Assembly: GCA_024639885.1 (NCBI GenBank)
Contig: JAHEGD010000003.1
Coordinates: forward strand, 1-64,000
DNA length: 64,000 nt
Reading direction: 5' to 3'
DNA from: Porticoccaceae bacterium
Lineage (GTDB): Bacteria > Pseudomonadota > Gammaproteobacteria > Pseudomonadales > Porticoccaceae
Below the pieces are notes generated by a model. The model was not told the DNA's origin. It worked only from the letters and a program-made list of their open reading frames with translations, and did no database searches. Both the position numbers and the translations under genes were made by a program. Below are positions 46,167 to 55,810 of the stretch, piece by piece. Position 1 is the first letter of the stretch, and every line of letters starts with the position of its first letter.

Positions 46167-47354
46167 TTAACCGCGCGGCTCGCGCGGCATACCCAGCGCG
46201 CGCTCGGCGATTAAATTGCGTTGTATTTGGTTGGTGCCGCCATAAATGGTGTCGGCGCGCGAGTAGAGAAACAGCCCCTGCAGGCGCGACAGCTGGTAGC
46301 CGTCGCCGGCCAACAATTGCGCTTGGGCGCCCATCACATCCATCGCCAAGTTGCCCAAATTGCGGTGCCAACTAGACCAATAGAGCTTGTAGATCATCGC
46401 CTCTTTGGAGAGCGAGCCGTCCTCACCACCGGCGAGCATACGCATACTGTTGTAGCGCATGATACGCAGGCCGGTGTGGGCGGTGGCGATGCGCTGGCGA
46501 ATCGTCACATCGCGATAGCTGCCGTTACTTTTTGCCAGCGCAATCACTTCATCGAGCTCATTTTGAAAGAGCATCTGCTGGCCGAGCGTTGATACACCGC
46601 GCTCAAAGCCGAGCAGCGCCATAGCCACCTGCCAGCCCTGCTCAGGGCCGCCGACCAGGTCACTGTCGGCGCACACCGCATCATCAAAAAACACCTCATT
46701 AAATTCAGAGCTGCCGGTCAGCTGCTCAATCGGTTTTACGGTTACCCCGGGCTGGTCGAGCGCCACCATGAAAAAGCCCAACCCTTTGTGGCCGACCGAA
46801 CCCGGCTGGGTGCGCGCCACCACAAAGCAATAGTTGGACTCAGTCGCCCACGAAGTCCAAACTTTTTGGCCGTTAATACGCCACTCGCCACTCTCTGCGG
46901 CTTGCTCGGCGCGGGTTTTTACGTTGCCAAGGTCGGAGCCGGCGCTCGGTTCTGAGTAACCCTGACACCAAAACTCGCGACCTTCGCGGATCCCCGGCAG
47001 GTAGCGCGCCTGCTGCTCGGCACTGCCGTAGGCGATCAGCGTCGGGCCCATCAGCGTCTCTCCGATATGGCCAATCCGGCCCGGGCCGCCGGCGCGGGCG
47101 TACTCTTCGTTAAAAATTACCTGCTGCTCGATACTGGCGCCGCGGCCACCGTGCTGCTCTGGCCAGCCGATACAGGTCCAACCTCCGGCCGCCATGCACT
47201 GCTCCCACGCTTTGCGTTCCTCGACAAAACTGTGCTCGTCGCCGGGCCCACCGCGGTGGCGCAGCTGGGCAAACTCGCCGCTGAGATTCTGCTCCAACCA
47301 GCTTGCTACCTCGCTTCGGAACAGCTCGTCAGCTCGATTCTGGGCAAGGTTCAT
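46167..47354 (-). CDS. fadE30: FadE30-like acyl-CoA dehydrogenase
   Basis: About 395 residues. Key blocks are WCQGYSEPSAGSDLGNVKTR, QKVWTSWATESNYCFVVART, EFNEVFFDDAV, and LLGFERGVSTLGQQMLFQNE. These line up with FadE30 (Rv3560c), which performs the first dehydrogenation of HIP-CoA-type compounds. The full FAD and substrate motifs are present. Its start overlaps the end of the next dehydrogenase gene by 4 bases, so they are coupled and likely form a complex or act in sequence. Confidence 0.85.
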   Translation of the reverse strand: MNLAQNRADELFRSEVASWLEQNLSGEFAQLRHRGGPGDEHSFVEERKAWEQCMAAGGWTCIGWPEQHGGRGASIEQQVIFNEEYARAGGPGRIGHIGETLMGPTLIAYGSAEQQARYLPGIREGREFWCQGYSEPSAGSDLGNVKTRAEQAAESGEWRINGQKVWTSWATESNYCFVVARTQPGSVGHKGLGFFMVALDQPGVTVKPIEQLTGSSEFNEVFFDDAVCADSDLVGGPEQGWQVAMALLGFERGVSTLGQQMLFQNELDEVIALAKSNGSYRDVTIRQRIATAHTGLRIMRYNSMRMLAGGEDGSLSKEAMIYKLYWSSWHRNLGNLAMDVMGAQAQLLAGDGYQLSRLQGLFLYSRADTIYGGTNQIQRNLIAERALGMPREPRG

Positions 47355-48523
47355 AGCGCCTCCTGGTCTGCTGGGCTAGCCGGGCCGAGCAGCTGCTCGG
47401 CGAGTCTTTCGCGGTGGTAGTTGCCACTGCCAAGATAACTTTCGGTCGATTTAGCGCGCTTAAAATAGAGCTGGATATCGTACTCGGCGGTGATGCCAAC
47501 GCCGCCAAACAGCTGAACTGCTGTGCCGCTGACAAAGTAATAGGCGTCGCTGCAGTAACTCTTGGCCATTGCCGCGGCCTCTGCCAATTGCCCGGGCGCA
47601 GCGCTGCTCTGGCGCCACAACTCGGCCACGCAGGCGGCGTAGTAGAGCGCCGATCGGCCCGCCTCGACTTTCAGCATCATGTCGGCCGCTTTGTGCTTAA
47701 TGGCCTGGAACGAGGCGATAGTACGGCCAAACTGAACCCGCTCCTGGGTGTAGTCGACCGCCGCGGTGAGGCTCTGCTGGCTGCCGCCCACCTGGTCTGC
47801 CGCCAAGCTGATGGCGCCGATATCGGCCAGGTCGTCAACCAGCTGTGCGCAGCAACCACCGCTGTTCAGCAGCTGGCCGGCAGTCACTGTGACGTCGACC
47901 GCAGTCACCGTGGCCAACGGCCGAGTTTGATCCATCGTCGGGTGGCCGGTAATCGTCACCCCTGCGCTGTCGGTTTCGACGATGGCGATCGCCAGCTCGC
48001 CATTGGGCCGCTTGGCGGCCAACAGCAAAAAGTCGCTGCCGGCAGCGTGCGCCACCAGCTGGTAGTCGCCGTTGAGCCGCCAGTTGTCGCCGTCGGCTAC
48101 CAGTGTCGCCGTCACTGCGCCGCTGTCCCAGAGGTCGCTGCGCCCCAGATAGGCGAGCGCGGCTGTCTGGCCGGCCAACAGCCGCGGGAAGCAACTGGCC
48201 TGTTGCTGATCGCTACCGGCAGCAGCCAGCGCGCTGGTCGCAACCACCGCAGAGGCGATAAACGGGCCGCAATAGAGCCGCTCGCCCATTTTCTCTAAGA
48301 TACCGGCTATCTCGACAAAGCCCAGGCCAAGGCCGTCGTGCGCCTCCGGGATCAAGATCGCCTGCCAGTACATCTCCTCACAGAGGCGCTGCCAGTCACC
48401 CGGCTGGTAGCCGTTGGCGGCGACCATCGCGCTGCGCACCGCGGCGCTATCGGAAGCTTCGGCCAAGAACGCTGCAGCGGTCTCAAAGACCATCGTCTGC
48501 TCATCGGTAAACTTAAAATCCAT
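47351..48523 (-). CDS. acyl-CoA dehydrogenase, partner-type subunit
   Basis: About 390 residues of the acyl-CoA dehydrogenase fold (MDFKFTDEQTMVFETAAAFL; C-terminal VQLFGGVGITAEYDIQLYFK). The usual SEPxAGSD block is replaced by LGRSDLWDSGAV, so one cofactor or substrate site is altered. Steroid-degrading bacteria often use alpha2-beta2 dehydrogenases in which one subunit has lost such motifs. With the 4-base overlap to the FadE30-like gene, this protein may be that partner. Exact substrate not determined. Confidence 0.85.
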   Translation of the reverse strand: MDFKFTDEQTMVFETAAAFLAEASDSAAVRSAMVAANGYQPGDWQRLCEEMYWQAILIPEAHDGLGLGFVEIAGILEKMGERLYCGPFIASAVVATSALAAAGSDQQQASCFPRLLAGQTAALAYLGRSDLWDSGAVTATLVADGDNWRLNGDYQLVAHAAGSDFLLLAAKRPNGELAIAIVETDSAGVTITGHPTMDQTRPLATVTAVDVTVTAGQLLNSGGCCAQLVDDLADIGAISLAADQVGGSQQSLTAAVDYTQERVQFGRTIASFQAIKHKAADMMLKVEAGRSALYYAACVAELWRQSSAAPGQLAEAAAMAKSYCSDAYYFVSGTAVQLFGGVGITAEYDIQLYFKRAKSTESYLGSGNYHRERLAEQLLGPASPADQEAL

Positions 48524-48563
48524 ACTGCTCTCGATTTAGTTAACGGTTGCGGGGTGGACCGGC

Positions 48564-49454
48564 TTAGCTGCCGTAGACTTTTTGCGCCGGCACCTCGGCG
48601 GCCAGTAGCTCGACCATGGCGGCGTCGATCTGCTCCGGCTCCCAGCGGCTGTTCTTGCTGACCCCGGCAGTGGTGCGCCAGCCGTCGGCGATAGAGATAC
48701 GCCCGCCCTCGGCTTCAAAGACGCGGCCGGTGACCTCGCTAGAGCGCTCTGCAGCCAGCCACGCCACCAGCGTGGAGACATTCTCCGGGGCAAATTGGTC
48801 AAAGCTGCCGTCGCTGGGCGGCGCCATCCGCTCCGCCATCACCGGCACTGCGGTAGTCATGGCGGTGCGCGCCGCCGGCGCAATAGCATTGGCGGTGATA
48901 CCGTAACGGCGCAGCTCGGCCGCTTGGTTTAGGGTAAGCGCACAGATCCCCGCCTTGGCCGCGGCATAATTGGACTGCCCTATAGAGCCCTGCAAGCCAG
49001 CCCCCGAGGTGGTGTTAATAATGCGCGCGTCGACAGGCTGGCCCGCCTTGTGCTGGTCTCGCCAGTACTTAACGGCGTGGCTGGTAATACAGAAGTGGCC
49101 CTTCAGGTGGACCGCCATAATGGCGTCCCAGTCGGCCTCTTCCAGCGAGGCGAACATTCGGTCGCGGTTGATACCGGCGTTATTCACCACCGCGTGCAAC
49201 GCGCCATAGGTATCCAGCGCCTGCTCGACCGCCTCCAACCCCTGTGCATAGTTGGTGATATCTGACTGGTTAACCACCGCGTGGCCACCCGCTGCAAGGA
49301 TCTCGTCGACCACCGCCTGTGCGTTGGCAACGTTGATGTCGTTAACCAATACACTGGCACCCTGGCCGGCTAAAATACGGGCGTGGGCTGCGCCCAGCCC
49401 GCCCCCGGCACCGGTAATAATCACTACTCGTCCTGCACAGATGTTGCTCATCAT
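48564..49454 (-). CDS. short-chain dehydrogenase (Rv3548c-like)
   Basis: About 296 residues. NAD motif VVIITGAGGGLGAAHARILA, then VVNNAGINRDRMFASLEEADW, and the catalytic TSGAGLQGSIGQSNYAAAKAG. The layout and the Ile-Asn-Arg-Asp run resemble the 17-beta-HSD4-type dehydrogenases that oxidise 3-hydroxyacyl-CoAs, including Rv3548c of the KstR2 regulon. Role in the C/D-ring pathway is inferred from neighbours. Two adjacent ATGs (49454, 49451) follow GGAGAG; the second has better spacing. Confidence 0.85.
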   Translation of the reverse strand: MMSNICAGRVVIITGAGGGLGAAHARILAGQGASVLVNDINVANAQAVVDEILAAGGHAVVNQSDITNYAQGLEAVEQALDTYGALHAVVNNAGINRDRMFASLEEADWDAIMAVHLKGHFCITSHAVKYWRDQHKAGQPVDARIINTTSGAGLQGSIGQSNYAAAKAGICALTLNQAAELRRYGITANAIAPAARTAMTTAVPVMAERMAPPSDGSFDQFAPENVSTLVAWLAAERSSEVTGRVFEAEGGRISIADGWRTTAGVSKNSRWEPEQIDAAMVELLAAEVPAQKVYGS

Positions 49455-49503
49455 TCTCTCCGCTTTGCGTGATCAATCAATCGGCCCGGCGCCGGGCGAT
49501 TGG

Positions 49504-50652
49504 TTAGAGTCTTTCAATAATCGTGACGTTAGCTTGGCCGCCACCTTCGCACATGGTCTGCAGCCCATAGCGGCCGCCACGGCGTTCAAGCTCGTGGAGC
49601 AGCGTGGTCATCAGCTTGGCGCCGGTGGCACCGAGCGGGTGGCCGAGCGCAATCGCGCCGCCGTTGACGTTGGTTTGTGCGTGTGGGTAGCCGAGCTGTT
49701 TAAGCCACGCCATCGAGACCGAGGCAAACGCCTCGTTGATCTCTACCAGATCGATGTCGGCTAGGCTCATGCCGGATTTTTTCAGGGCGTACTCGGTCGC
49801 CGGTATCGGCGCAGTCAGCATCCAGATGGGGTCGGCGGCGCGCACACTGAGGTGGTGGATGCGCGCCCGCGGGGTGAGGTTGTAGCGCTTTAGGGCCGCC
49901 TCAGAGACGATTAACAGCGCGGCGGAGGCGTCGCAAGTCTGGCTGGAGACGGCCGCGGTGATGCTGCCGCCCTCTTGGAGTGGCTGTAGCTCGGCCATTT
50001 TGGCCAGCGAGCTATCGCGAATGGTCTCGTCGTAGCTGAGCCCGTTGAGCGGCACAATCTCGCGCTTGAAGTAACCCGCTTGTGTGGCTGCAGCAGCGCG
50101 CCGGTGCGACTCCAGCGAGTAGACTTCCATCTGTTCGCGGCTGATATCCCAGTGTTTGGCGATCATCTCTGCCGAATTAAACTGGGATACCTCCACCTTG
50201 CCGTAGCGTGCGACCCAGCCCTCACTGCCCGAGAACGGATCGTCGTAACCGAGCGGCTTGGCAGCCAGCATGGCGCTTGAGATCGGGATGGCGGTCATGG
50301 TCTGCACCCCACCAGCCACTACCACATCCATAGTGCCGGACATCACCGCTTGCGCGGCAAAGTGCACCGCCTGCTGCGAGGAGCCGCACTGGCGGTCGAT
50401 GGTGGTACCGGGCACGGCCTCATCGAGGCCGGCGGCGAGCCAGCTGGTGCGGGCAATATCGCCGGCAAGCGGGCCGATAGCGTCGACACAACCGAAAATG
50501 ATGTCGTCGTAATCGCTGTCTGGGATGGCGTTGCGGCCGACCAGCTCGCGCAGGACGTGGGCGCCCAAATCAGCGCCGTGCACCGCCGCAAGGCTACCTT
50601 TGCGGCGGCCGGTAGGCGAGCGCAGTGCGTCGACAATGTAAGCTTCTGGCAT
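49504..50652 (-). CDS. fadA6: FadA6-like thiolase
   Basis: About 382 residues. Matches mycobacterial FadA6 (Rv3556c) along its length: [40 protein letters not shown], Cys89 in [19 protein letters not shown], the His in [18 protein letters not shown] and the Cys in [20 protein letters not shown]. It is a thiolase assigned to late beta-oxidation in the C/D-ring pathway. It lies 9 bases after the upstream dehydrogenase gene, inside the operon. Confidence 0.9.
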   Translation of the reverse strand: MPEAYIVDALRSPTGRRKGSLAAVHGADLGAHVLRELVGRNAIPDSDYDDIIFGCVDAIGPLAGDIARTSWLAAGLDEAVPGTTIDRQCGSSQQAVHFAAQAVMSGTMDVVVAGGVQTMTAIPISSAMLAAKPLGYDDPFSGSEGWVARYGKVEVSQFNSAEMIAKHWDISREQMEVYSLESHRRAAAATQAGYFKREIVPLNGLSYDETIRDSSLAKMAELQPLQEGGSITAAVSSQTCDASAALLIVSEAALKRYNLTPRARIHHLSVRAADPIWMLTAPIPATEYALKKSGMSLADIDLVEINEAFASVSMAWLKQLGYPHAQTNVNGGAIALGHPLGATGAKLMTTLLHELERRGGRYGLQTMCEGGGQANVTIIERL

Positions 50653-50661
50653 GTCGTTCTC

Positions 50662-51747
50662 CTAGTGGGCGTGCGGCTGATCGCCGCGGCCAAAGGTGTA
50701 TTCGGGGCCGATTAAGGCATTGGGCTGCACCAGCCACTCGTGAACGCGGTTTTTGTGGAACCCCGGGTCGCCCCATTCGCGGTCCAGCACCCAGCTGCGC
50801 TTGGCCCAAATTTGCAGGTCACACTCCCAGGTATAACCCATTGCACCAAACACCTGAATGCAGTTGCGAGCGGCCAGCTGCGCCGCCTCGCCGGCGACCA
50901 CTTTGGCGTGTGACACCGCCCAGTCGGCGCGGGTCGCGGCTTGCGCCACAGTGTAGGCGGCGCGGTAGACCGGCGGCCGGGCAAACTCAATTTGCACGGC
51001 GCAGTCGGCAAGCAAGTGTTTAACTGCTTGGTTGACGCCGATCGGCTTGCCAAATTGCTGGCGGTCGGCGGCGTAGGCAACGGCCTGCTTGACCATCGCG
51101 TCGGCGAGGCCGATCAACTGCGCGGCGTTACCCAGCGCGCCGCGGTTGAGCGCAGCCCGCCAGCAGGCGGCACCGAGCTCGCCGTCGGCCAGCAGGGTCG
51201 CCTTGCTGGGCTGCCAGCTGACTGCCGCCAGCCGCCGGCTCGGGTCGACGCTCTTCACAGCGCTGAGGGTGACCTGCGCCGCAGGTAGTAGATGCACATC
51301 ACCACCGTGGCCGAGCAGAAAGTAATCGGCATTGGCGGCGAAGTTGATGTAGGGGTTGAGGATATGGCCGACCGCCACCCGGCAGCCGCCGCCAATCAGC
51401 TCGCCGAGTACCGACTCGGCGCGCTCGGCGCCACTCGCAGTGCAGATATCCGCCAGCAGCGGCGCCGCCACCAGTGCCTGTTCGACGGCCGGTTCTGGCA
51501 GCGCAAACTGCCCGCAGGTCTCAGCTAACTTAATGAAGTCGGTGGCATCTAGCCCCAGCCCGCCGAGCGCTTCGGGCACCAGCATACCGGCGAGACCGAG
51601 CTCGACCAGCTGCTGCTCGAGCGCGGCGTCGAGCCCGCTGTCGCTCTGCCAGCGCGCCCGAATGCGATCCGCCGGCGCCTCACTGGCGAGCAGTGTGGTG
51701 AGCGCCTCTTGGAACATCAGCTGGTCTTGGCTAAAGGTAAAGTCCAT
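50662..51747 (-). CDS. acyl-CoA dehydrogenase, partner-type subunit (FadE32/33-like)
   Basis: About 361 residues, slightly short. N-terminus MDFTFSQDQLMFQEALTTLL and C-terminal IQVFGAMGYTWECDLQIWAK show the fold. The usual SEPxAGSD block is absent (VGHILNPYINFAANADYFLL instead), as in the non-FAD half of heterotetrameric steroid dehydrogenases. It probably pairs with the next gene product, 23 bases upstream in the operon. FadE31/FadE32 of the KstR2 regulon are the likely counterparts. Confidence 0.83.
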   Translation of the reverse strand: MDFTFSQDQLMFQEALTTLLASEAPADRIRARWQSDSGLDAALEQQLVELGLAGMLVPEALGGLGLDATDFIKLAETCGQFALPEPAVEQALVAAPLLADICTASGAERAESVLGELIGGGCRVAVGHILNPYINFAANADYFLLGHGGDVHLLPAAQVTLSAVKSVDPSRRLAAVSWQPSKATLLADGELGAACWRAALNRGALGNAAQLIGLADAMVKQAVAYAADRQQFGKPIGVNQAVKHLLADCAVQIEFARPPVYRAAYTVAQAATRADWAVSHAKVVAGEAAQLAARNCIQVFGAMGYTWECDLQIWAKRSWVLDREWGDPGFHKNRVHEWLVQPNALIGPEYTFGRGDQPHAH

Positions 51748-51770
51748 GGTCGGTTCCTTGTTAAACTTTT

Positions 51771-52937
51771 TTAACGGCGCGGCATACCGAGCATTCGCTC
51801 GGCGATGATGTTGCGCTGAATCTCGTTGCTACCGGCGTAGATAGGGCCCGACTGGGAGAACAGGAAACCATCCAGCCAGCGCCCCAACTCGCTGTGCTCA
51901 GCTTCACTGCGCGGCTCTACTTCGGCGCGCGCGCCGAGAATATTCATCGCGGTCTGGTGCATGCGGATATCCAGTAGCGACCAGAAGATCTTGTTGCAGC
52001 TCGACTCCGGGCCGATCGAGCCACCGGCGTCAAGCCGCGAGGCAGTCTGGTAGGTGGAGAGCGCATAGGACTCGGTGTCCATGTAGCAGCGCACCACCGC
52101 GTCTTCCAGCGACGCGTCGAGCAGGTCGTGGCGGTGGCGGCGGTAGAGCTCGACCAGTCGCTTGGAGGTGTTCTGAAAGCGCGCTGGGCTGCGCAACATT
52201 AACCCGCGCTCAAAACCAGCGGTGGCCATGGCGATCTTCCAGCCCTCGCCCTCAGCGCCAATCAGATGGTCGCGCGAGACCCGCACATCGTCGAAGAAAA
52301 TCTCGGCGAAGCCGGCCTCGCCGTCGAGTTGCGCGATCGGCCGCACGGTCACGCCTGGGCTGTCCAGTGGCACCAAGATAAACGACAGGCCGTGGTGGCG
52401 CTCGGATGCTGCGTCAGTGCGAAACAGGCCGAACGCGTAGTCGGCATACACCGCGCGGGTCGACCAGATCTTCTGGCCGCTAATAATGAAGTCGTCGCCG
52501 TCGGGCTCTGCCTTGCAGCGGATCGCCGCCATATCGGAGCCGGCCCCGGGCTCCGACCAAGCTTGCGCCCACATCTCTTCGCCCGCTGCCATCTTGGTTA
52601 AGAAACGCGCTTTTTGCGCGGGCGTACCGTACTCCATCAGGGTTGGGCCAAGCAGGAATACGCCGTTTTGGTTGACCCTAAACGGGCCGCCGGCGCGGTA
52701 GTACTCTTCCTCAAAGATCAGCCATTCGACCAGTGAGCAGTCCCGGCCACCGTACTCTTTGGGCCATGTGACCATACCCCAGTTGCCAGCGGCTAGGGTT
52801 TTTTCCCAGGCGATGTGCTGCTCAAAGCCGACTTGGGTGTCGTAGTTTTGCAGCGGCTTGGCCGGTACATTGGCGTTCATCCAGTCGCGCACTTCGGCGC
52901 GAAACTGGTTCTGCTTAGCGGTGTAGATCAATTCCAT
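51771..52937 (-). CDS. acyl-CoA dehydrogenase (FadE31-like)
   Basis: About 388 residues. Complete motifs: WAQAWSEPGAGSDMAAIRCK, GQKIWSTRAVYADYAFGLFR, EIFFDDVRVSRDHLIGAEGE, and the C-terminal SGPIYAGSNEIQRNIIAERM. This is the intact partner of the subunit encoded just downstream. Steroid C/D-ring or propionyl side-chain intermediates are the probable substrates. Which step it serves cannot be fixed from sequence. Confidence 0.85.
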   Translation of the reverse strand: MELIYTAKQNQFRAEVRDWMNANVPAKPLQNYDTQVGFEQHIAWEKTLAAGNWGMVTWPKEYGGRDCSLVEWLIFEEEYYRAGGPFRVNQNGVFLLGPTLMEYGTPAQKARFLTKMAAGEEMWAQAWSEPGAGSDMAAIRCKAEPDGDDFIISGQKIWSTRAVYADYAFGLFRTDAASERHHGLSFILVPLDSPGVTVRPIAQLDGEAGFAEIFFDDVRVSRDHLIGAEGEGWKIAMATAGFERGLMLRSPARFQNTSKRLVELYRRHRHDLLDASLEDAVVRCYMDTESYALSTYQTASRLDAGGSIGPESSCNKIFWSLLDIRMHQTAMNILGARAEVEPRSEAEHSELGRWLDGFLFSQSGPIYAGSNEIQRNIIAERMLGMPRR

Positions 52938-52952
52938 GTCAGCCCTCTGCGC

Positions 52953-53834
52953 TCAGTCTTTTGCTTGCTTTTTGTTCTCGGCTGCCATGCTCTTGGCGTC
53001 GAAGCCGGCCAGCTTGTGGCCGGAGACGAGATCGTTGTGAGCGTGCGAGAAGTGATGCCAGGCGAATGCCGCATCCATGCCGGTGCGCTTGCCCTGCAGG
53101 TCTTCGACATGGTTGATCACCTGCTTGGTGAGCGCCAAGCCGAGCCGCGGCATCTTGGCGATTTTGTCGGCCAGCGCGGTGACGTCGGCAGCCAGCGTCG
53201 CGCGGCTGGAAATCTGATTGACCATGCCCAGCTGATGGGCGCGCTCCGCTCCCATCCGGTCGGCAGTAAACAGCAGCTCTTTGGCGATGCGCGGCGGCAA
53301 CTCAAACGGGTGGGCAAAGTATTCAACACCGGGGATACCCATACGCACCACCGGGTCGGAGAAAAACGCGTCGTCGGTGGCGACGATTAGGTCGCAGACC
53401 CACGCCAGCATCAGGCCGCCGGCAATACAGGCGCCCTGCACTGCTGCGATGGTCGGCTTGGGTATTTCCCGCCAGCGCCGGCACATACCCAAGTAGGCCT
53501 CGGCTTCGCGGGCGTAGAGAAACTCGCCGCCCTCTTTATTCGCGTGGTCGTACCACATGGTGACACGGTCTTGGCTGAGGTGAATGTCGCGCCCTGGGGT
53601 GCCGATGTCGTGGCCGGCCGAAAAGTGTTTGCCGGCACCCTCGAGGACAATCACCTTGACCTCATCATCGGCGACAGCACGCTTGAAGGCGTCGTCCATC
53701 TCGTAAGTCATACGGCCATTTTGGGCGTTGTTGTAGGTCGGCCGGTTCATGGTCACGTAGGCCACACCGGCCTCTACACGGTACAAGACAATGTCGTGTT
53801 CGACCTGCTCGCTGTTATCTGTTGGTTCGCTCAT
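52953..53834 (-). CDS. enoyl-CoA hydratase/isomerase family protein
   Basis: About 293 residues of the crotonase fold. The oxyanion-hole regions are GKHFSAGHDIGTPG near residue 70 and AVQGACIAGGLMLAWVCDLI. The C-terminal extension (~50 residues, HHFSHAHNDLVSGHKLAGFD) makes it longer than a plain hydratase. It lies between the dehydrogenases and ipdB in the operon, so it likely hydrates a C/D-ring acyl-CoA. It is different from the EchA20-like protein at the right edge of the window. Confidence 0.88.
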   Translation of the reverse strand: MSEPTDNSEQVEHDIVLYRVEAGVAYVTMNRPTYNNAQNGRMTYEMDDAFKRAVADDEVKVIVLEGAGKHFSAGHDIGTPGRDIHLSQDRVTMWYDHANKEGGEFLYAREAEAYLGMCRRWREIPKPTIAAVQGACIAGGLMLAWVCDLIVATDDAFFSDPVVRMGIPGVEYFAHPFELPPRIAKELLFTADRMGAERAHQLGMVNQISSRATLAADVTALADKIAKMPRLGLALTKQVINHVEDLQGKRTGMDAAFAWHHFSHAHNDLVSGHKLAGFDAKSMAAENKKQAKD

Positions 53835-53858
53835 GGCTACTCTCCTGGACGGCGCGGC

Positions 53859-54677
53859 TTAGGCGGCGCGGACACCGGGTGGGTTATCTTTTAACTGGCG
53901 GCTGCGCAGGTTGGCCGGGTCGAGCTCGGCAATTAGGCGCAGCTGCTCGGCGGTCGGTGCGGCAGTCACCGCCGGCTCGCCATCCACTTGCAGCTCAAAA
54001 CCGGTATTGTCGAGCACCTCTTGCAGGCTGACGCCGGGGTGTAGGCTAACCAGCCGCACGGCGTGGTCGGTGCCGCCAAAGTCCATTACACAGAGGTTGG
54101 TAATGATCAAGCGGATATCGATGTCGTCGAGCTGGTAGCCCTTGGGCAACCGCGCCGGGTTGTAGCCGATCGAGGCAACCACGTCGCATTCGCCATCAAC
54201 AAACACCCGCTTGGAGTGGGCCGGCACAAAGAATGAGTTGGCGTGTGATATCGAGTTGCCGGGGAAACCGCGCACCCCGAGCATCTGCACCTTGGGCTGC
54301 TGATAGTTGCCGCCCAGCGCAGAGATATTAGCCTGGCCAAAGCGATCGATCTGAGTGGGGCCGACCATGGCGTGGCGACGGCCACTCCAGACATTGTCAA
54401 AGATCCGCGAAAAGCCCATCCAGCACTCTTGCGCCTGGGCGGTAGTCGCACTGCGACCGCTGATCGGGTTGGGGGTGGAGAGCAGCCACGCTTCGCTGTC
54501 GGTCATCATCAGATCGGGGTTGTCGGTGAGCATCGACAAACTGGCCGCCAGCCGCGGCAGCGCACCGATACCGGTCGCCAACACTTCGCCTTCGGCGCCA
54601 AACGCACGCGATGCGGCGACCACCATCAGCTCGGCCAAGCTGTACGGGGCCGCGTCGTTTGCTTCAAGGTCTGACAT
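53859..54677 (-). CDS. ipdB: IpdB, steroid ring-opening CoA-transferase-like subunit
   Basis: About 272 residues. Matches the beta subunit of IpdAB: YSLAELMVVAASRAFGAEGE, GIGALPRLAASLSML, HAMVGPTQIDRFGQANISAL and CVMDFGGTDHAVRLVSLHPG. IpdAB has a CoA-transferase fold but works as a retro-Claisen hydrolase opening ring C of the COCHEA-CoA intermediate. It sits downstream of ipdA with a 73-base gap. The Ala/Gly-rich C-terminal tail is usual. Confidence 0.9.
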   Translation of the reverse strand: MSDLEANDAAPYSLAELMVVAASRAFGAEGEVLATGIGALPRLAASLSMLTDNPDLMMTDSEAWLLSTPNPISGRSATTAQAQECWMGFSRIFDNVWSGRRHAMVGPTQIDRFGQANISALGGNYQQPKVQMLGVRGFPGNSISHANSFFVPAHSKRVFVDGECDVVASIGYNPARLPKGYQLDDIDIRLIITNLCVMDFGGTDHAVRLVSLHPGVSLQEVLDNTGFELQVDGEPAVTAAPTAEQLRLIAELDPANLRSRQLKDNPPGVRAA

Positions 54678-54750
54678 AGTCTTGTTCCATTTTAATATTG
54701 AGTAAGCCGGCGCCTACAGCGCTGGGTGGTGATCACAACTAGCGCGATGG

Positions 54751-55623
54751 CTAGTAGACCGGCAGCGGCAGCGCTTGGATTTTTTCTAAGCCACCTGCAC
54801 TGCGCTGGTAGTCGGCCTCACTGGCGCCGATCACCTCCCGCTGATAGTCACTAAAACCGCCCTCGGCAATCGCTGTGGCGTACGCTTTAAACGCACCGAC
54901 ATCGTGACCGTAGTGCGGGCTGCACGAGCTGGGGTGGGCGCCGCCGGGAATGTGCACGACAGCCGAGGTTTGCGAGCGCTCCCAGTGAACTGAGCGCGCC
55001 TCGTCACCGGCATGGAAAAACTCGGTCTCGACCAGCTCCTCGCAGGAGACGATGGTCTGCTCTGCAGCGCGGGCAAACCAGTCGTCCATGTAGAGATCGG
55101 GGCTGGTGATCTGGCAGTTGCCGCGGCGATCGGCGCGATTGGCGTGAATCAGTGCAACATCCAACTTCAGCGCCGGCATCGCTACCCACGCCTTATCGTC
55201 GTAGGGGCTGTCGATCACTTTGATCTCTGGGGCGTTGACGATAACGTCGGTGCCGAGGCCAATATTGGTCGGGATAAAGGGAATGCGCCAAGCGGCGGCG
55301 CGCAGCCCGAGCAGCATCATCCCTTCGTCAATTTCGGTCACCTCGATGGCACCGCTCTCGCGCGCCTTGCGAAAACCTGGCTCCAGCGGGATGAAGTCGA
55401 GTGAGACAAACGCAAAAATAACTTTCTTCACTTTGCCGGCGGCACACAGCTGGCCGACATCGGCACCACCGTAGGCGACCACGGTGAGATCGCTGACATC
55501 GCTGCGCAACAGCTCGCGGATCAACGCCATCGGCTTGCGGCGCGGCCCCCAACCCCCGATGCCGATGGTCATGCCACTTTTAATGGCAGAGATAGCGTCG
55601 GCGGGCGACTTCAATTTATTCAT
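54751..55623 (-). CDS. ipdA: IpdA, steroid ring-opening CoA-transferase-like subunit
   Basis: About 290 residues. The N-terminus has KSGMTIGIGGWGPRRKPMAL, then TVVAYGGADVGQLCAAGKVK and VIFAFVSLDFIPLEPGFRKA, the pattern of IpdA. It pairs with IpdB to open ring C. It is the first gene of the minus-strand operon, and is divergent from fadD3 across about 190 bases, which must carry both promoters. The start ATG at 55623 is followed directly by the conserved Lys-Leu. Confidence 0.9.
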   Translation of the reverse strand: MNKLKSPADAISAIKSGMTIGIGGWGPRRKPMALIRELLRSDVSDLTVVAYGGADVGQLCAAGKVKKVIFAFVSLDFIPLEPGFRKARESGAIEVTEIDEGMMLLGLRAAAWRIPFIPTNIGLGTDVIVNAPEIKVIDSPYDDKAWVAMPALKLDVALIHANRADRRGNCQITSPDLYMDDWFARAAEQTIVSCEELVETEFFHAGDEARSVHWERSQTSAVVHIPGGAHPSSCSPHYGHDVGAFKAYATAIAEGGFSDYQREVIGASEADYQRSAGGLEKIQALPLPVY

Positions 55624-55810
55624 GAAAAGATCCTAATACTCGGCGGGTAACGGTGCTCGCAGAGCCAGCAGGGCAGCACCAACGATGAAATTATTATCAT
55701 TAGCCGGCCGCGCAGCTTCATCACCCATTGAGACTATGACAATAGATCGGTGAGCCACTACATTGCATAACAACGCTAGACCAACCCCAACTAACCGATG
55801 CGAACTGCCA

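Noticed and set aside
55624-55810. KstR2 operator at the ipdA/fadD3 divergent promoter
   Set aside because: No ACAAG-like inverted site was found; only a weak ATTG-N9-CAAT dyad, too common to support a call.
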